Assembly: GCF_034372165.1 (NCBI RefSeq)
Contig: NZ_CP139698.1
Coordinates: forward strand, 2,418,001 to 2,482,000
DNA: 64,000 nucleotides
Source: Christiangramia sp. OXR-203
GTDB lineage: Bacteria > Bacteroidota > Bacteroidia > Flavobacteriales > Flavobacteriaceae
Reading direction: 5' to 3'
The translations under genes and the position numbers were made by a program. Below the pieces are notes generated by a model. It had not been told where the DNA came from and did no database searches. It worked only from the letters and a program-made list of their open reading frames with translations. Of the stretch, positions 9,694 to 18,432 are shown in pieces (within the stretch, counting starts at the first letter, position 1; every line of letters starts with the position of its first letter).

Positions 9694-11007
9694 ATGAAAA
9701 AATTAAATATATACATAGGATTGCTTAGCTTACTTTTTTGCGGAAATAGTTTTGCACAGCAAACCCCAGCACCAGAACAGGCGGAAGCGATCAGCATTGT
9801 AGGTGCTACCGCTCACATTGGAAATGGTGAAGTAATCGAGAATAGCCTTATCATTCTTGAGGATGGCAGGATTACCGAGATCATTGCCGCAGATCTCACC
9901 AAAAGACAATATCCAGGTAAACAGATCGATGCTACTGGAAAACATGTCTATCCAGGGATTATCGCTCCAAATACCACGCTTGGATTAGTAGAGATTGCTT
10001 CTGTAAAAGCTACGGAAGATCAGGATGAAATGGGTGACATGCTGCCAAATGTAAGAAGCCTCATCGCCTATAATACAGAAAGTAAGATCGTAGAATCCAT
10101 GAGACCTAATGGTGTACTTCTGGGACAGGTGGTTCCTCGAGGCGGATTGATCTCCGGAACTTCTTCCATCGTACAATTTGATGCATGGAACTGGGAAGAT
10201 GCTGCTGTAAAAGCTGATGATGGCCTGCATATCAACTGGCCCGATTCATTTAGACGTGGTCGCTGGTGGAGAGGTGAAGACCCGGGGCTTAATCCTAATA
10301 AAGAGTATACCGAAGAAATTCAGAAGTTGTCAGATTTCTTCGCTTCCTCAAAAGCTTATCTAAATGGTGATAGAAATGATCAAAACCTGCCATTTTTAGC
10401 CATGGAAAAAGTTTTTAGCGGAGATAAAAAGGTATTTATTCATGCAAATGGTGAAAAAGAGATCCTGGATATTATTCAATTTAAAAAAGAAAATGAGCTT
10501 TCTTCTGTAGTAATTGTTGGAGGTTACGACGCACTTGCGATCGCTTCAGAATTGAAGAATGCAGAGATCCCGGTATTGGTAAACAGACCGCACAGTACTC
10601 CAGATAATGCTTACGAAGATTACGACCAGTCATATAAGCTAGCAAAATTACTGCATGATGCAGGAGTTATGGTTGGACTAGAAAGCAGCGGACAGATGGA
10701 ACGTATGAATACCAGAAATCTACCTTTCTATGCTGGAACGGTAGCTGCATTTGGTATGGATAAAGAAGAAGCTCTAAGTCTTATTACCGCCAATAATGCA
10801 AAGATCCTTGGAATCGGCAGCGATTACGGAACTCTCGAAAAAGGGAAATCTGCCACTCTTTTCATTTCTGAAGGTGATGCACTGGACATGCGTACAAATA
10901 TTCTTTCGCATGCATTTATTGACGGAAGGGAACTAAGTCTGGAAACACATCAAACTGAACTTTGGAAACGTTATTCCAAAAAATACAGCGAGCAGGAATC
11001 TGAGTAA
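9694..11007 (+). CDS. Exported amidohydrolase-like protein, metal motif lost
   Basis: Exported protein (signal peptide ending NSFAQ) of 437 residues resembling the first half of its upstream neighbour. It has the N-terminal composite domain (GATAHIGNGEVIEN) and the C-terminal ITANNAKILGIGSDYGTLEKG block. Where active amidohydrolases have HxH it reads YPGIIAPNTTLG, so the usual metal ligands are missing. It lies 10 bases after the double-domain gene and ends before a strong terminator, so the two form an operon and may make a complex. Catalysis by this subunit alone is doubtful. Confidence 0.75.
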   Translation: MKKLNIYIGLLSLLFCGNSFAQQTPAPEQAEAISIVGATAHIGNGEVIENSLIILEDGRITEIIAADLTKRQYPGKQIDATGKHVYPGIIAPNTTLGLVEIASVKATEDQDEMGDMLPNVRSLIAYNTESKIVESMRPNGVLLGQVVPRGGLISGTSSIVQFDAWNWEDAAVKADDGLHINWPDSFRRGRWWRGEDPGLNPNKEYTEEIQKLSDFFASSKAYLNGDRNDQNLPFLAMEKVFSGDKKVFIHANGEKEILDIIQFKKENELSSVVIVGGYDALAIASELKNAEIPVLVNRPHSTPDNAYEDYDQSYKLAKLLHDAGVMVGLESSGQMERMNTRNLPFYAGTVAAFGMDKEEALSLITANNAKILGIGSDYGTLEKGKSATLFISEGDALDMRTNILSHAFIDGRELSLETHQTELWKRYSKKYSEQESE

Positions 11008-11021
11008 TTAAACTAATTTCA

Positions 11022-11090
11022 AAGTTGCCCGAAGGACTGGAATGGAAATGCTGCAAAGCTTCCACTCTACTCTTCGGGCAACTTTTTTTA
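11022..11090 (+). terminator. Long-stem rho-independent terminator
   Basis: A perfect 13-base stem (AAGTTGCCCGAAG with its complement) encloses a 37-base apical region that can itself fold in part, and runs into seven T residues. It ends the amidohydrolase operon. The apical loop is unusually large. Confidence 0.8.
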
Positions 11091-11105
11091 TGCCTAATAT
11101 CTACT

Positions 11106-11113
11106 TACTTTTG
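11106..11113 (+). promoter_or_regulatory. Candidate -7 promoter element (SpoU methyltransferase)
   Basis: TACTTTTG, a full TAnnTTTG match, ends 5 bases before the ATG at 11119. The GTG at 11113 lies inside this motif, so it is unlikely to be the start codon. Confidence 0.5.
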
Positions 11114-11118
11114 TGACT

Positions 11119-11931
11119 ATGTTGAAAAAGATCACCAGTCTGCAGAACAAGGAAGTGAAGTGGTTGCTTCAGTTGCAGGAGAAATCAAGAATTAGAAGAA
11201 AGGAAAATGCATTTCTTGTTGAGGGCTTGAGGGAAACAGGTCTTGCGGTAGCCCATCACTACGAACTGCTTCACCTTTATTATGTTCCTGAAAAAATAGA
11301 GTTTCAGAAGGTGCTTGATTTTGTAAAAAAAAGCGATCAACATACAGAACAGATCACTGAACTTTCCCAGGAGGTATACGAGAAGATCGCTTATAGAGGT
11401 AGTACCGAAGGAGTTATCGCCGTTTTTCGTACCCGTGAAAATAAACTGGAAGATTTAGACTTTAGCTCAACTTCTCCTTTAATCCTGATCGCTGAAGCAC
11501 CCGAAAAGCCAGGGAATATTGGCGCAATCTTAAGAACTGCAGATGCTGCTGCGGTGGACGCGGTCATTATTGCAAACCCTAAAACAGATCTCTATAATCC
11601 AAATATTATAAGGAGTAGCGTAGGTTGTGTTTTCACCAATAAGATCGCCACCGGGGAAACTTCAGAAATCATAGAATTTCTACGGAATAAGAACATCAAT
11701 ATTTATGCGGCCATTTTACAAGCTGCGAAACCTTACCACGAAGTTGATTTAAAAGGACCAACAGCAATTGTCGTTGGAACCGAAGCTACAGGGCTTAGTG
11801 ATGAATGGCGCGAACAATCCCTGCAGAATATTATCATTCCTATGCAAGGTGCTATCGACAGTATGAACGTTTCGGTCGCAGCTGGCATTCTCATCTTTGA
11901 AGCACGAAGACAACGGGGCTTTAATATTTAA
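11119..11931 (+). CDS. SpoU/TrmH-family RNA 2'-O-methyltransferase
   Basis: SAM-dependent 2'-O-ribose methyltransferase of the SPOUT (TrmH/RlmB-like) superfamily acting on tRNA or rRNA. It has an N-terminal substrate-binding domain (about 1-110) with KEVKWLLQLQ and a trefoil-knot domain carrying the three motifs: EAPEKPGNIGAILRTADA near 133, VVGTEATGLS near 220 and IIPMQGAIDSMNVSVAAGI near 242. I start it at ATG 11119 because the GTG two codons upstream is part of the -7 promoter element. The exact modified nucleotide cannot be inferred. Confidence 0.85.
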   Translation: MLKKITSLQNKEVKWLLQLQEKSRIRRKENAFLVEGLRETGLAVAHHYELLHLYYVPEKIEFQKVLDFVKKSDQHTEQITELSQEVYEKIAYRGSTEGVIAVFRTRENKLEDLDFSSTSPLILIAEAPEKPGNIGAILRTADAAAVDAVIIANPKTDLYNPNIIRSSVGCVFTNKIATGETSEIIEFLRNKNINIYAAILQAAKPYHEVDLKGPTAIVVGTEATGLSDEWREQSLQNIIIPMQGAIDSMNVSVAAGILIFEARRQRGFNI

Positions 11932-11941
11932 ACTTTATAAT

Positions 11942-13180
11942 TTGCAAGCTGAAACTCTTTACCACCTCATCCTTGGAGTCGTAATCGTTGATTTTCTTTT
12001 CGACACCCTCCTTGATACATTGAATGCTAAACATTTCGATGACCCTATTCCTTCGGAACTGGCAGATGTTTACGATGATGAGAAGTATGAAAAGTCTCAG
12101 CGATACAAAAAAGAACGTTTTAAGTTCGGTCTGCTCTCTTCTGGTTTTTCAGTACTTCTTACGATACTCTTTCTGGTTTTCGAAGGCTTTGCCGCGGTAG
12201 ATGGGATTGCACGTGAGTTTTCAAGCAATCCTATTGTGATAGCTCTAATATTCTTCGGGATCATCATCATTGGTAGTGATCTGATTACAACACCTTTTTC
12301 CTGGTACAGTACTTATGTGATAGAAGAAAAATATGGATTTAATAAAACCAGTAAAAAAACATTTCTTATTGATAAATTAAAAGGTCTTTTAATGACCATC
12401 ATCGTAGGCGGTGGAATCTTAGCATTAATCATCTGGTTCTATCAGATAGCAGGGGAAGATTTCTGGTGGTATGCATGGATTGTTGTATCTGTTTTCGCGG
12501 TTTTCATGAATATGTTCTATGCAAAATTGATCGTTCCGCTTTTTAATAAGCAAACCGCTCTGGAATCAGGTAGCTTGAGAACTAAAATCGAAGCTTATGC
12601 GGAAAAAGTAGGATTTCAGCTAGACAACATTTTTGTGATCGATGGCTCCAAACGTTCAACTAAGGCCAATGCTTATTTTTCCGGTTTTGGTTCAGAAAAA
12701 AGAATTACTTTATATGACACTTTGATCAATGATCTGGAAGAAGAAGAGATCGTTGCAGTTCTGGCACACGAGGTTGGTCATTACAAAAAGAAACATATTG
12801 TATTTAATTTAATTGCTTCAATAGCTACCACTGGATTCACCTTATGGCTGCTATCCTTGTTCGTAGGTAGTCCCGTACTATCATCTGCATTAAGTGTAAG
12901 TGAGCCAAGTTTTCATATTGGCCTGATTGCCTTCGGAATATTATATAGTCCGATTTCAGAAGTAACCGGTCTTATTATGAATTACATTTCGAGAAAGTTT
13001 GAATACCAGGCTGATGACTATGCGAGTAAAACTTACAACGCACAATACCTGGTAAGTAGTTTAAAAAAGTTATCTGGAAATACATTGAGCAACTTAACTC
13101 CTCATAAAACCTATATTTTCGTACATTACTCACACCCGAGTTTACTGCAAAGATTTCAGAATTTGAAGGCAGGTATTTAG
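11942..13180 (+). CDS. Ste24-like M48 zinc metalloprotease
   Basis: Integral membrane zinc protease of the M48A (Ste24/CAAX prenyl protease 1-like) family. HEVGH (H276, E277, H280) sits near KKKH, and a third ligand Glu is likely in FEYQADDYA near 357. Several hydrophobic segments surround the catalytic core. I choose TTG at 11942, 10 bases after the methyltransferase stop, because family members begin close to a hydrophobic segment such as AETLYHLILGVVIVDFLF. An alternative TTG at 11897 would overlap the upstream gene by 35 bases. In bacteria without prenyl-CAAX proteins it probably does membrane-protein quality control. Confidence 0.8.
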   Translation: MQAETLYHLILGVVIVDFLFDTLLDTLNAKHFDDPIPSELADVYDDEKYEKSQRYKKERFKFGLLSSGFSVLLTILFLVFEGFAAVDGIAREFSSNPIVIALIFFGIIIIGSDLITTPFSWYSTYVIEEKYGFNKTSKKTFLIDKLKGLLMTIIVGGGILALIIWFYQIAGEDFWWYAWIVVSVFAVFMNMFYAKLIVPLFNKQTALESGSLRTKIEAYAEKVGFQLDNIFVIDGSKRSTKANAYFSGFGSEKRITLYDTLINDLEEEEIVAVLAHEVGHYKKKHIVFNLIASIATTGFTLWLLSLFVGSPVLSSALSVSEPSFHIGLIAFGILYSPISEVTGLIMNYISRKFEYQADDYASKTYNAQYLVSSLKKLSGNTLSNLTPHKTYIFVHYSHPSLLQRFQNLKAGI

Positions 13181-13215
13181 TTGTTTACTTTTTATCTTAA
13201 TTGTACTTTTAACCT

Positions 13216-15426
13216 ATGACCGAGGCTGCGATAGAAAAAGAGAACAAGCAAATTGCAAGGCAATACAAGGAATTGCTGCGTATAAGCTACCAAACCCTTT
13301 CCGAAGATGACAAGAAACTCATTCGAAAGGCGTTTGATACTGCGGTAGATGCACATAAGGATCAGCGAAGAAAGTCTGGTGAAGCTTATATTTTCCATCC
13401 AATAGCCGTGGCAAAAATAGTTGCTTCAGAAATTGGGCTGGATGCGACTTCGATCGCTGCTGCACTTTTACATGATGTGGTGGAAGACACAGAATATACC
13501 CTTTCAAATATTGAAAAAATGTTTGGTGAAACCGTGGCAAAGATCGTTGACGGACTCACCAAGATTTCAAGTCTTAAAAAAGATAAGGATGTTTCCCTAC
13601 AGGCGGAAAACTTCCGTAAAATGCTTCTTACCCTCAACGATGATGTTCGAGTTATCATCATTAAGATCGCAGACCGCTTACATAATATGCAAACGATGGA
13701 TGCCATGCGTCCTGATAAGCAGATTAAAATTGCTTCGGAAACCTTATATATTTATGCTCCTCTGGCACACAGGATCGGGCTCTACAACATAAAAACCGAA
13801 CTTGAAGATCTCGGTTTAAAATATACAGATCCTGAAGTGTATCACGATATCTTAACGAAGATCAAAGAAAGTAAGGAAGATCAGGATAATTATATCAAAG
13901 CATTCAGCCGTGTGATCGAAGACTCGCTGGATAAGGAATCCCTGGACTATAGTATTAAAGGTAGACCAAAATCCATCTATTCTATCAACCGGAAGATCCA
14001 GACCCAGAATATTAGTTTTGACGAGATCTATGATAAGTTCGCGATTAGGATCATTTATAAAAGTGAACCGTCACAGGAGAAGTTCCTGGCCTGGAAGATC
14101 TATTCTATAGTAACCGATCACTTCCGTCCTAATCCTACCAGATTAAGAGACTGGATCTCATCTCCTAAATCTACAGGATACGAGGCCCTGCATATTACAG
14201 TTATGGGACCTAAAGGCAGATGGGTGGAAGTTCAGATTCGAAGTGAACGAATGAATGAGATCGCAGAGAAAGGATATGCTGCTCACTATAAATACAAACA
14301 GGGAGATGACAATAAGGAAGAACGAGGTTTCGAAGAATGGGTAACCAGACTTCAGGAAGCACTCGAGAATCCAGATGTAAATGCCGTTGATTTTGTTGAA
14401 CAATTTAAACTCAACCTGTATAGCAAGGAAATATTCGTCTTTACACCTCAGGGAGATCTTAAATCTCTACCTAAGGGATCAACTCCATTGGACTTTGCTT
14501 TCAGCATTCATACAGAAATTGGATTACGAACTCGAGGTGCTCGTGTAAATAGTAAATTGGTTCCTCTAAGTCATGAATTGAAAAGTGGTGACCAGGTGGA
14601 GATCATCACTTCAGATAATGCTCAGCCTAATGTGAACTGGCTGGATTATGCTACTACCGCAAGAGCCCGTGCAAAGATCAAATCTTCCTTAAAAGATGAG
14701 AAGAAAGAGATCGCAGAGGAAGGAAAGGCAGTATTGGCAAGGAAACTAAAAGCACAAAAGATACAGTTCAACGAAAAGTCTATCAACGAACTTGTTGTAT
14801 TCTTTAATCTGAAAACTAGTCTTGATCTTTTCTATCGCGTAGGTATTGGGAAGATCGACAATCAGTTGCTAAAAGACTTTGCAAACTCTCGCAGCAATTC
14901 CCTGGTAAGCTATTTCAAAAGTAAGATCAAAAAGCCACAGGTAGCGGCAGATATTAATAAGGATGAGATCACTGCTAAGTATGACCAACTGGTGTTTGGC
15001 AAAGAAGAAGAGAAACTGGATTATAAATTAGCAAATTGCTGTAATCCTATTCCCGGGGATACCGTCTTCGGATTCATTTCTGTAAATGATGGTATCAAGG
15101 TTCATAAGAAAGATTGTCCGAACGCATTGCAACTCCAATCTAATTATGCCTATAGGATCATCCAGGCGAAATGGATAGACAGTTCACAACAGGACTTCCA
15201 ATCTGTTATAAGACTTCAGGGAATTGACAATCTTGGGTTGGTAAGTGAGATCACGAAAGAGATTTCTAGTAACCTGGGTGTGAATATGAAAAACCTGAAT
15301 TTTGACAGTTCAGATGGTATTTTCAATGGAAGAATTACGCTGGTTGTGAAGAACAATAACAACCTGAATACGATCATCCAGCGACTGAAAAAAATTAACG
15401 GCATAGACAAGGTAAGCCGTGAATAA
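13216..15426 (+). CDS. rel: Bifunctional (p)ppGpp synthetase/hydrolase
   Basis: Stringent-response enzyme of the long RelA/SpoT family. Domains in order: HD hydrolase (H61, H86-D87 in [19 protein letters not shown]), synthetase (GRPKSIYSI and YDKFAIRII), TGS ([16 protein letters not shown] from about 404) and C-terminal ACT (about 660-736). The synthetase loop reads RLRD near residue 308, the basic RxKD-type form linked to bifunctional rather than synthetase-only enzymes. Length 736 is normal. A TACTTTTA element ends 5 bases before the ATG. Fur-like and purA genes follow at 23- and 12-base gaps, so all three are probably co-transcribed. Confidence 0.92.
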   Translation: MTEAAIEKENKQIARQYKELLRISYQTLSEDDKKLIRKAFDTAVDAHKDQRRKSGEAYIFHPIAVAKIVASEIGLDATSIAAALLHDVVEDTEYTLSNIEKMFGETVAKIVDGLTKISSLKKDKDVSLQAENFRKMLLTLNDDVRVIIIKIADRLHNMQTMDAMRPDKQIKIASETLYIYAPLAHRIGLYNIKTELEDLGLKYTDPEVYHDILTKIKESKEDQDNYIKAFSRVIEDSLDKESLDYSIKGRPKSIYSINRKIQTQNISFDEIYDKFAIRIIYKSEPSQEKFLAWKIYSIVTDHFRPNPTRLRDWISSPKSTGYEALHITVMGPKGRWVEVQIRSERMNEIAEKGYAAHYKYKQGDDNKEERGFEEWVTRLQEALENPDVNAVDFVEQFKLNLYSKEIFVFTPQGDLKSLPKGSTPLDFAFSIHTEIGLRTRGARVNSKLVPLSHELKSGDQVEIITSDNAQPNVNWLDYATTARARAKIKSSLKDEKKEIAEEGKAVLARKLKAQKIQFNEKSINELVVFFNLKTSLDLFYRVGIGKIDNQLLKDFANSRSNSLVSYFKSKIKKPQVAADINKDEITAKYDQLVFGKEEEKLDYKLANCCNPIPGDTVFGFISVNDGIKVHKKDCPNALQLQSNYAYRIIQAKWIDSSQQDFQSVIRLQGIDNLGLVSEITKEISSNLGVNMKNLNFDSSDGIFNGRITLVVKNNNNLNTIIQRLKKINGIDKVSRE

Positions 15427-15431
15427 ACTTT

Positions 15432-15439
15432 TACCTTTG
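15432..15439 (+). promoter_or_regulatory. Candidate internal -7 promoter element (fur-purA)
   Basis: TACCTTTG matches TAnnTTTG and lies 10 bases upstream of the Fur-family start. It could drive fur and purA separately from rel. Confidence 0.4.
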
Positions 15440-15449
15440 CAAGGCAATT

Positions 15450-15905
15450 ATGAGCAAAAAAGTCGTAAATAAGAACGATCAGGCGGTCGTAAAAAACGTT
15501 TTCACGAAGTATCTTGAAGACAAAGGACATCGGAAAACACCCGAACGTTTCGCTATTCTTCAGGAGATCTATAATTCTGAAGATCATTTCGATATTGAGT
15601 CTTTATATATAATGATGAAGAACAAGAAATATCGAGTGAGCCGGGCAACACTATACAACACGATCGAACTCCTACTGGAGTGCGGACTGGTTAGAAAACA
15701 TCAGTTTGGGCAGAATCAGTCACAATACGAGAAATCCTATTTTGACCGTCAGCACGATCATATCATACTTACAGATACAGGAGAAGTTATTGAATTCTGC
15801 GATCCAAGGATACAAAGTATCAAGCAAACGATCGAGGAAGTATTTAATATCGAAATCAATAAACACTCCCTGTATTTCTACGGAAACAAAAAATCAACCA
15901 ACTAA
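15450..15905 (+). CDS. Fur-family transcriptional regulator
   Basis: Metal- or peroxide-responsive repressor of the Fur/PerR/Zur family, 151 residues. A winged-helix DNA-binding domain (about 20-85, [19 protein letters not shown]) precedes the metal region [17 protein letters not shown], where HDH at 102-104 matches the family. The first CxxC structural zinc motif of classical Fur is absent: the equivalent site reads TDTG. Because of this I do not assign Fur, PerR or Zur. It sits between rel and purA in one run and has its own candidate -7 element. Confidence 0.85.
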   Translation: MSKKVVNKNDQAVVKNVFTKYLEDKGHRKTPERFAILQEIYNSEDHFDIESLYIMMKNKKYRVSRATLYNTIELLLECGLVRKHQFGQNQSQYEKSYFDRQHDHIILTDTGEVIEFCDPRIQSIKQTIEEVFNIEINKHSLYFYGNKKSTN

Positions 15906-15917
15906 GTTTAAGAATTC

Positions 15918-17192
15918 ATGGCTGTAGATTTACTACTAGGTCTTCAATGGGGTGACGAAGGAAAGGGCAAAATTGTCGATGTACTCACCTCCAAATACGA
16001 TATTATTGCCAGATTCCAGGGCGGTCCTAACGCAGGACATACTTTGGAGTTTGATGGGCAAAAGCACGTTTTACACACGATACCTTCAGGTATATTTCAT
16101 GATGACAGCATCAATCTTGTTGGAAATGGTGTAGTTATAGACCCGGTCATCTTTAAAAAAGAACTGGATAATCTGGCCAAACATGGAATAGACTATAAAT
16201 CTAAACTGTTAATCTCCAGAAAGGCACATCTTATTCTTCCAACGCATAGATTGCTTGACGCTGCTTCTGAAGCTTCAAAAGGCAAAGCTAAGATTGGATC
16301 TACTTTAAAAGGAATTGGTCCAACTTATATGGATAAAACCGGTAGAAATGGTTTACGTGTAGGAGATCTGGAAATGGCAGACTGGCAGGATCGTTATCGT
16401 GCTCTTGCAGATAAGCATGAGAAGATGATCGCATTCTATGATGTGGATGTACAGTATGATCTTAAGGAACTTGAAAAAGAATTCCGTACCGCGATCGAAA
16501 CTCTCAAAGAACTTACTTTTATTGATAGTGAAGATTACCTTCACAAGTCTATGAAATATGGAAAATCCATCCTTGCTGAAGGTGCCCAGGGCTCTTTACT
16601 GGATATTGATTTTGGAACATATCCATTCGTAACTTCATCCAATACTACTGCTGCTGGCGCTTGTACCGGGCTCGGAGTAGCGCCACGCGAGATCGGGGAA
16701 GCATATGGAATATTTAAAGCATACACCACCAGAGTGGGTAGTGGCCCATTCCCTACCGAACTTTTCGATGAGACCGGAGAAAAGATGGGACGAATAGGTA
16801 ATGAATTTGGAGCGACTACAGGAAGAAAAAGAAGATGCGGATGGCTGGATCTGGTTGCATTGAAATACGCAGTTCAGGTGAACGGGATCACTCAGTTAAT
16901 CATGATGAAAGGTGATGTGCTTAGTGGTTTCGATATTTTAAAGGTGTGTACCGCTTATAAATATAAAGGTGAAACTATTGATCATTTACCTTTTAATATA
17001 GAACCAGAAAATCTTGAGCCGGTTTATACCGAAATGAAAGGCTGGAAAGAAGATCTTACTAAAATGACTGATGCCAGCACGCTTCCAAAAGAATTCAACG
17101 ACTACGTTGAGTACCTTGAGCGAGAACTGGAAACACCAATTACCATTGTATCGGTAGGTCCAGACAGAAGTCAGACGATTCAAAGAAGCTAA
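15918..17192 (+). CDS. purA: Adenylosuccinate synthase
   Basis: Cytoplasmic purine enzyme converting IMP, aspartate and GTP to adenylosuccinate, the first committed step to AMP. The GTP loop GDEGKGK is at 12-18 with catalytic D13, and H41 lies in NAGHTLEF. RVGSGPFPTEL and TGRKRRCGWLD match the IMP and aspartate sites. Length 424 is standard. It is last in the rel-fur-purA run and ends at a strong terminator. PurA is a known (p)ppGpp target in other bacteria, so the gene order may be meaningful. Confidence 0.95.
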   Translation: MAVDLLLGLQWGDEGKGKIVDVLTSKYDIIARFQGGPNAGHTLEFDGQKHVLHTIPSGIFHDDSINLVGNGVVIDPVIFKKELDNLAKHGIDYKSKLLISRKAHLILPTHRLLDAASEASKGKAKIGSTLKGIGPTYMDKTGRNGLRVGDLEMADWQDRYRALADKHEKMIAFYDVDVQYDLKELEKEFRTAIETLKELTFIDSEDYLHKSMKYGKSILAEGAQGSLLDIDFGTYPFVTSSNTTAAGACTGLGVAPREIGEAYGIFKAYTTRVGSGPFPTELFDETGEKMGRIGNEFGATTGRKRRCGWLDLVALKYAVQVNGITQLIMMKGDVLSGFDILKVCTAYKYKGETIDHLPFNIEPENLEPVYTEMKGWKEDLTKMTDASTLPKEFNDYVEYLERELETPITIVSVGPDRSQTIQRS

Positions 17193-17213
17193 CACAAAGT
17201 TATTTTATATATC

Positions 17214-17241
17214 AAAAAGCCCCTGTGTGGGGCTTTTTTTT
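17214..17241 (+). terminator. Rho-independent terminator (purA)
   Basis: The hairpin GCCCC-TGTGT-GGGGC, with flanking A:T pairs and eight T residues, lies 21 bases after the purA stop. Confidence 0.85.
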
Positions 17242-17482
17242 GTGTAATTGATACAAAATAATTACTGAAATGCTTCCGTTTCACCATAGTATAATTTGAT
17301 AGCCTTGCTCATCAAACGCCCATTCTAGTTTTCCAACTTCAGTTAGCTTAAAGAAAGCATAACTTTTAAATTTGATGATTAAAATTATTATTAATTCGAT
17401 CTAAGTAAGAAAACTACTGAAATTGCACTAATGTACTTCTGAATCAATATTCTAATCTGGAATATTTAACTTAAAATGACAT
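17242..17482. other. Intergenic region, no intact gene
   Basis: AT-rich gap between two terminators. No intact gene, tRNA or clear promoter is visible; a 40-codon minus-strand open stretch within it is listed separately. Confidence 0.5.
17281..17400 (-). pseudogene. Possible decayed gene 3' end (weak)
   Basis: On the minus strand an open frame of 39 codons without a usable ATG ends at TGA (17281-17283). Its C-terminal half, KLTEVGKLEWAFDEQGYQ, has protein-like composition and alternation, unlike the surrounding AT-rich spacer, while the upstream half is low-complexity Ile/Leu. It could be the tail of a decayed gene or chance. No family was recognised. Confidence 0.2.
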
Positions 17483-17514
17483 AAAAAAAAGCCCCCTGAT
17501 TGGGGCTTTTTCTA
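17483..17514 (-). terminator. Rho-independent terminator (ferritin-like pair)
   Basis: On the minus strand a GCCCC...GGGGC hairpin is followed by eight T residues, about 20 bases beyond the stop of the downstream ferritin-like gene. Confidence 0.85.
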
Positions 17515-17534
17515 TTCGGTAGTATTGAGTTAGG

Positions 17535-18407
17535 TTAGCTATCTGAGTCAGAATCCGAATCTGAATCGTCAGAAACTATAAATAAACTTGCAATAGCAGT
17601 AGCGGTCTCAGCTGTGATTGGCTCATCAAAAGCTTGAGAAACAGCTTCAGCAGCATCACCTACAAGTGGAGAATCTCCGTAATCATACCCTACAAGATCG
17701 ATACCTGCTTGAGTTGTTACTTCTTCACCATCATATACGGCCTGAGTAGCTTCCGGCATACCTTCACCTCTGTTATTTAAAGTAATCCAACCTTCAAGTC
17801 CGCGAATTCTTCTAATTTCAGAAGCATGACGCGCTTCTACGGAGTGAATTTGAAGAGCTGGCTCTAAGAATGCTGTTCCCATTAGATTTGCAGCCTGCCC
17901 TTTGTAGGCTCTAACGCCAGTATCTTCGAAAGCCTGAGCTAACGCAAGTAATTGCGCATAAGCTGTAGCCTCTCCAATACCGTTATCGTTAAAAGGATCA
18001 AAGGCACCACCAGCCGTAAAGTCGAAGTTTGGCTTAGCTACCGGAGTTGCTCCAGCTCCTTCTAATCCTGCCACTAAGAAATCTACGTGTGCCGATTCAT
18101 GCTTAGAAATTTGCATATATACCGTTTCTGGTCTACCTGCAGGTAGCACACCCGATTCCAATGCTTTTAAATAAAATTCGGCTTCTAGATATTCCAAGGT
18201 TAATGCTAATTGTAATGCATCTACCGCTGGATTTCCACTGTCCTGAAACATTGCATTAGCTTTTGTACTAGCCAATCCAAAAGGAACAGCAGCCATTGCC
18301 GCCTTTTTTCCGAAAGAACCTAGGGTACTGAACATCTCCCTACGTGAAGAAGATTTCGTCGTTAATTTTTCAGATGAAAATTCATCCAATAGTTTTATTA
18401 TACTCAT
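17535..18407 (-). CDS. Exported ferritin-like diiron protein, Asp/Ser tail
   Basis: Ferritin-like four-helix protein (ferritin_2/desiccation-related type), 290 residues. The N-terminus has SSRREMF (20-26), then a hydrophobic stretch and a possible cleavage after KANA, resembling a weak twin-arginine signal. Diiron ligand positions recur on all four helices: YLEAEF (72-77), HESAH (103-107), AFEDTGV near 160 and VEARH near 189. The protein ends in an alternating Asp-Ser tail. It lies 25 bases after a paralogue. Family members have been linked to desiccation or oxidative stress, but no activity is established. Confidence 0.75.
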   Translation of the reverse strand: MSIIKLLDEFSSEKLTTKSSSRREMFSTLGSFGKKAAMAAVPFGLASTKANAMFQDSGNPAVDALQLALTLEYLEAEFYLKALESGVLPAGRPETVYMQISKHESAHVDFLVAGLEGAGATPVAKPNFDFTAGGAFDPFNDNGIGEATAYAQLLALAQAFEDTGVRAYKGQAANLMGTAFLEPALQIHSVEARHASEIRRIRGLEGWITLNNRGEGMPEATQAVYDGEEVTTQAGIDLVGYDYGDSPLVGDAAEAVSQAFDEPITAETATAIASLFIVSDDSDSDSDSDS

Positions 18408-18432
18408 AATGTTTTTTTTAGATTTTAATAGA

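Noticed and set aside
11113-11121. GTG at 11113 as start of the SpoU methyltransferase
   Set aside because: The GTG overlaps the TACTTTTG promoter element; ATG at 11119 is more plausible.
13386-13706. Minus-strand open frame of 106 codons inside the rel gene
   Set aside because: It lies opposite a strongly conserved enzyme domain and its Ser/Ile-rich translation has no recognisable features; it is a shadow.
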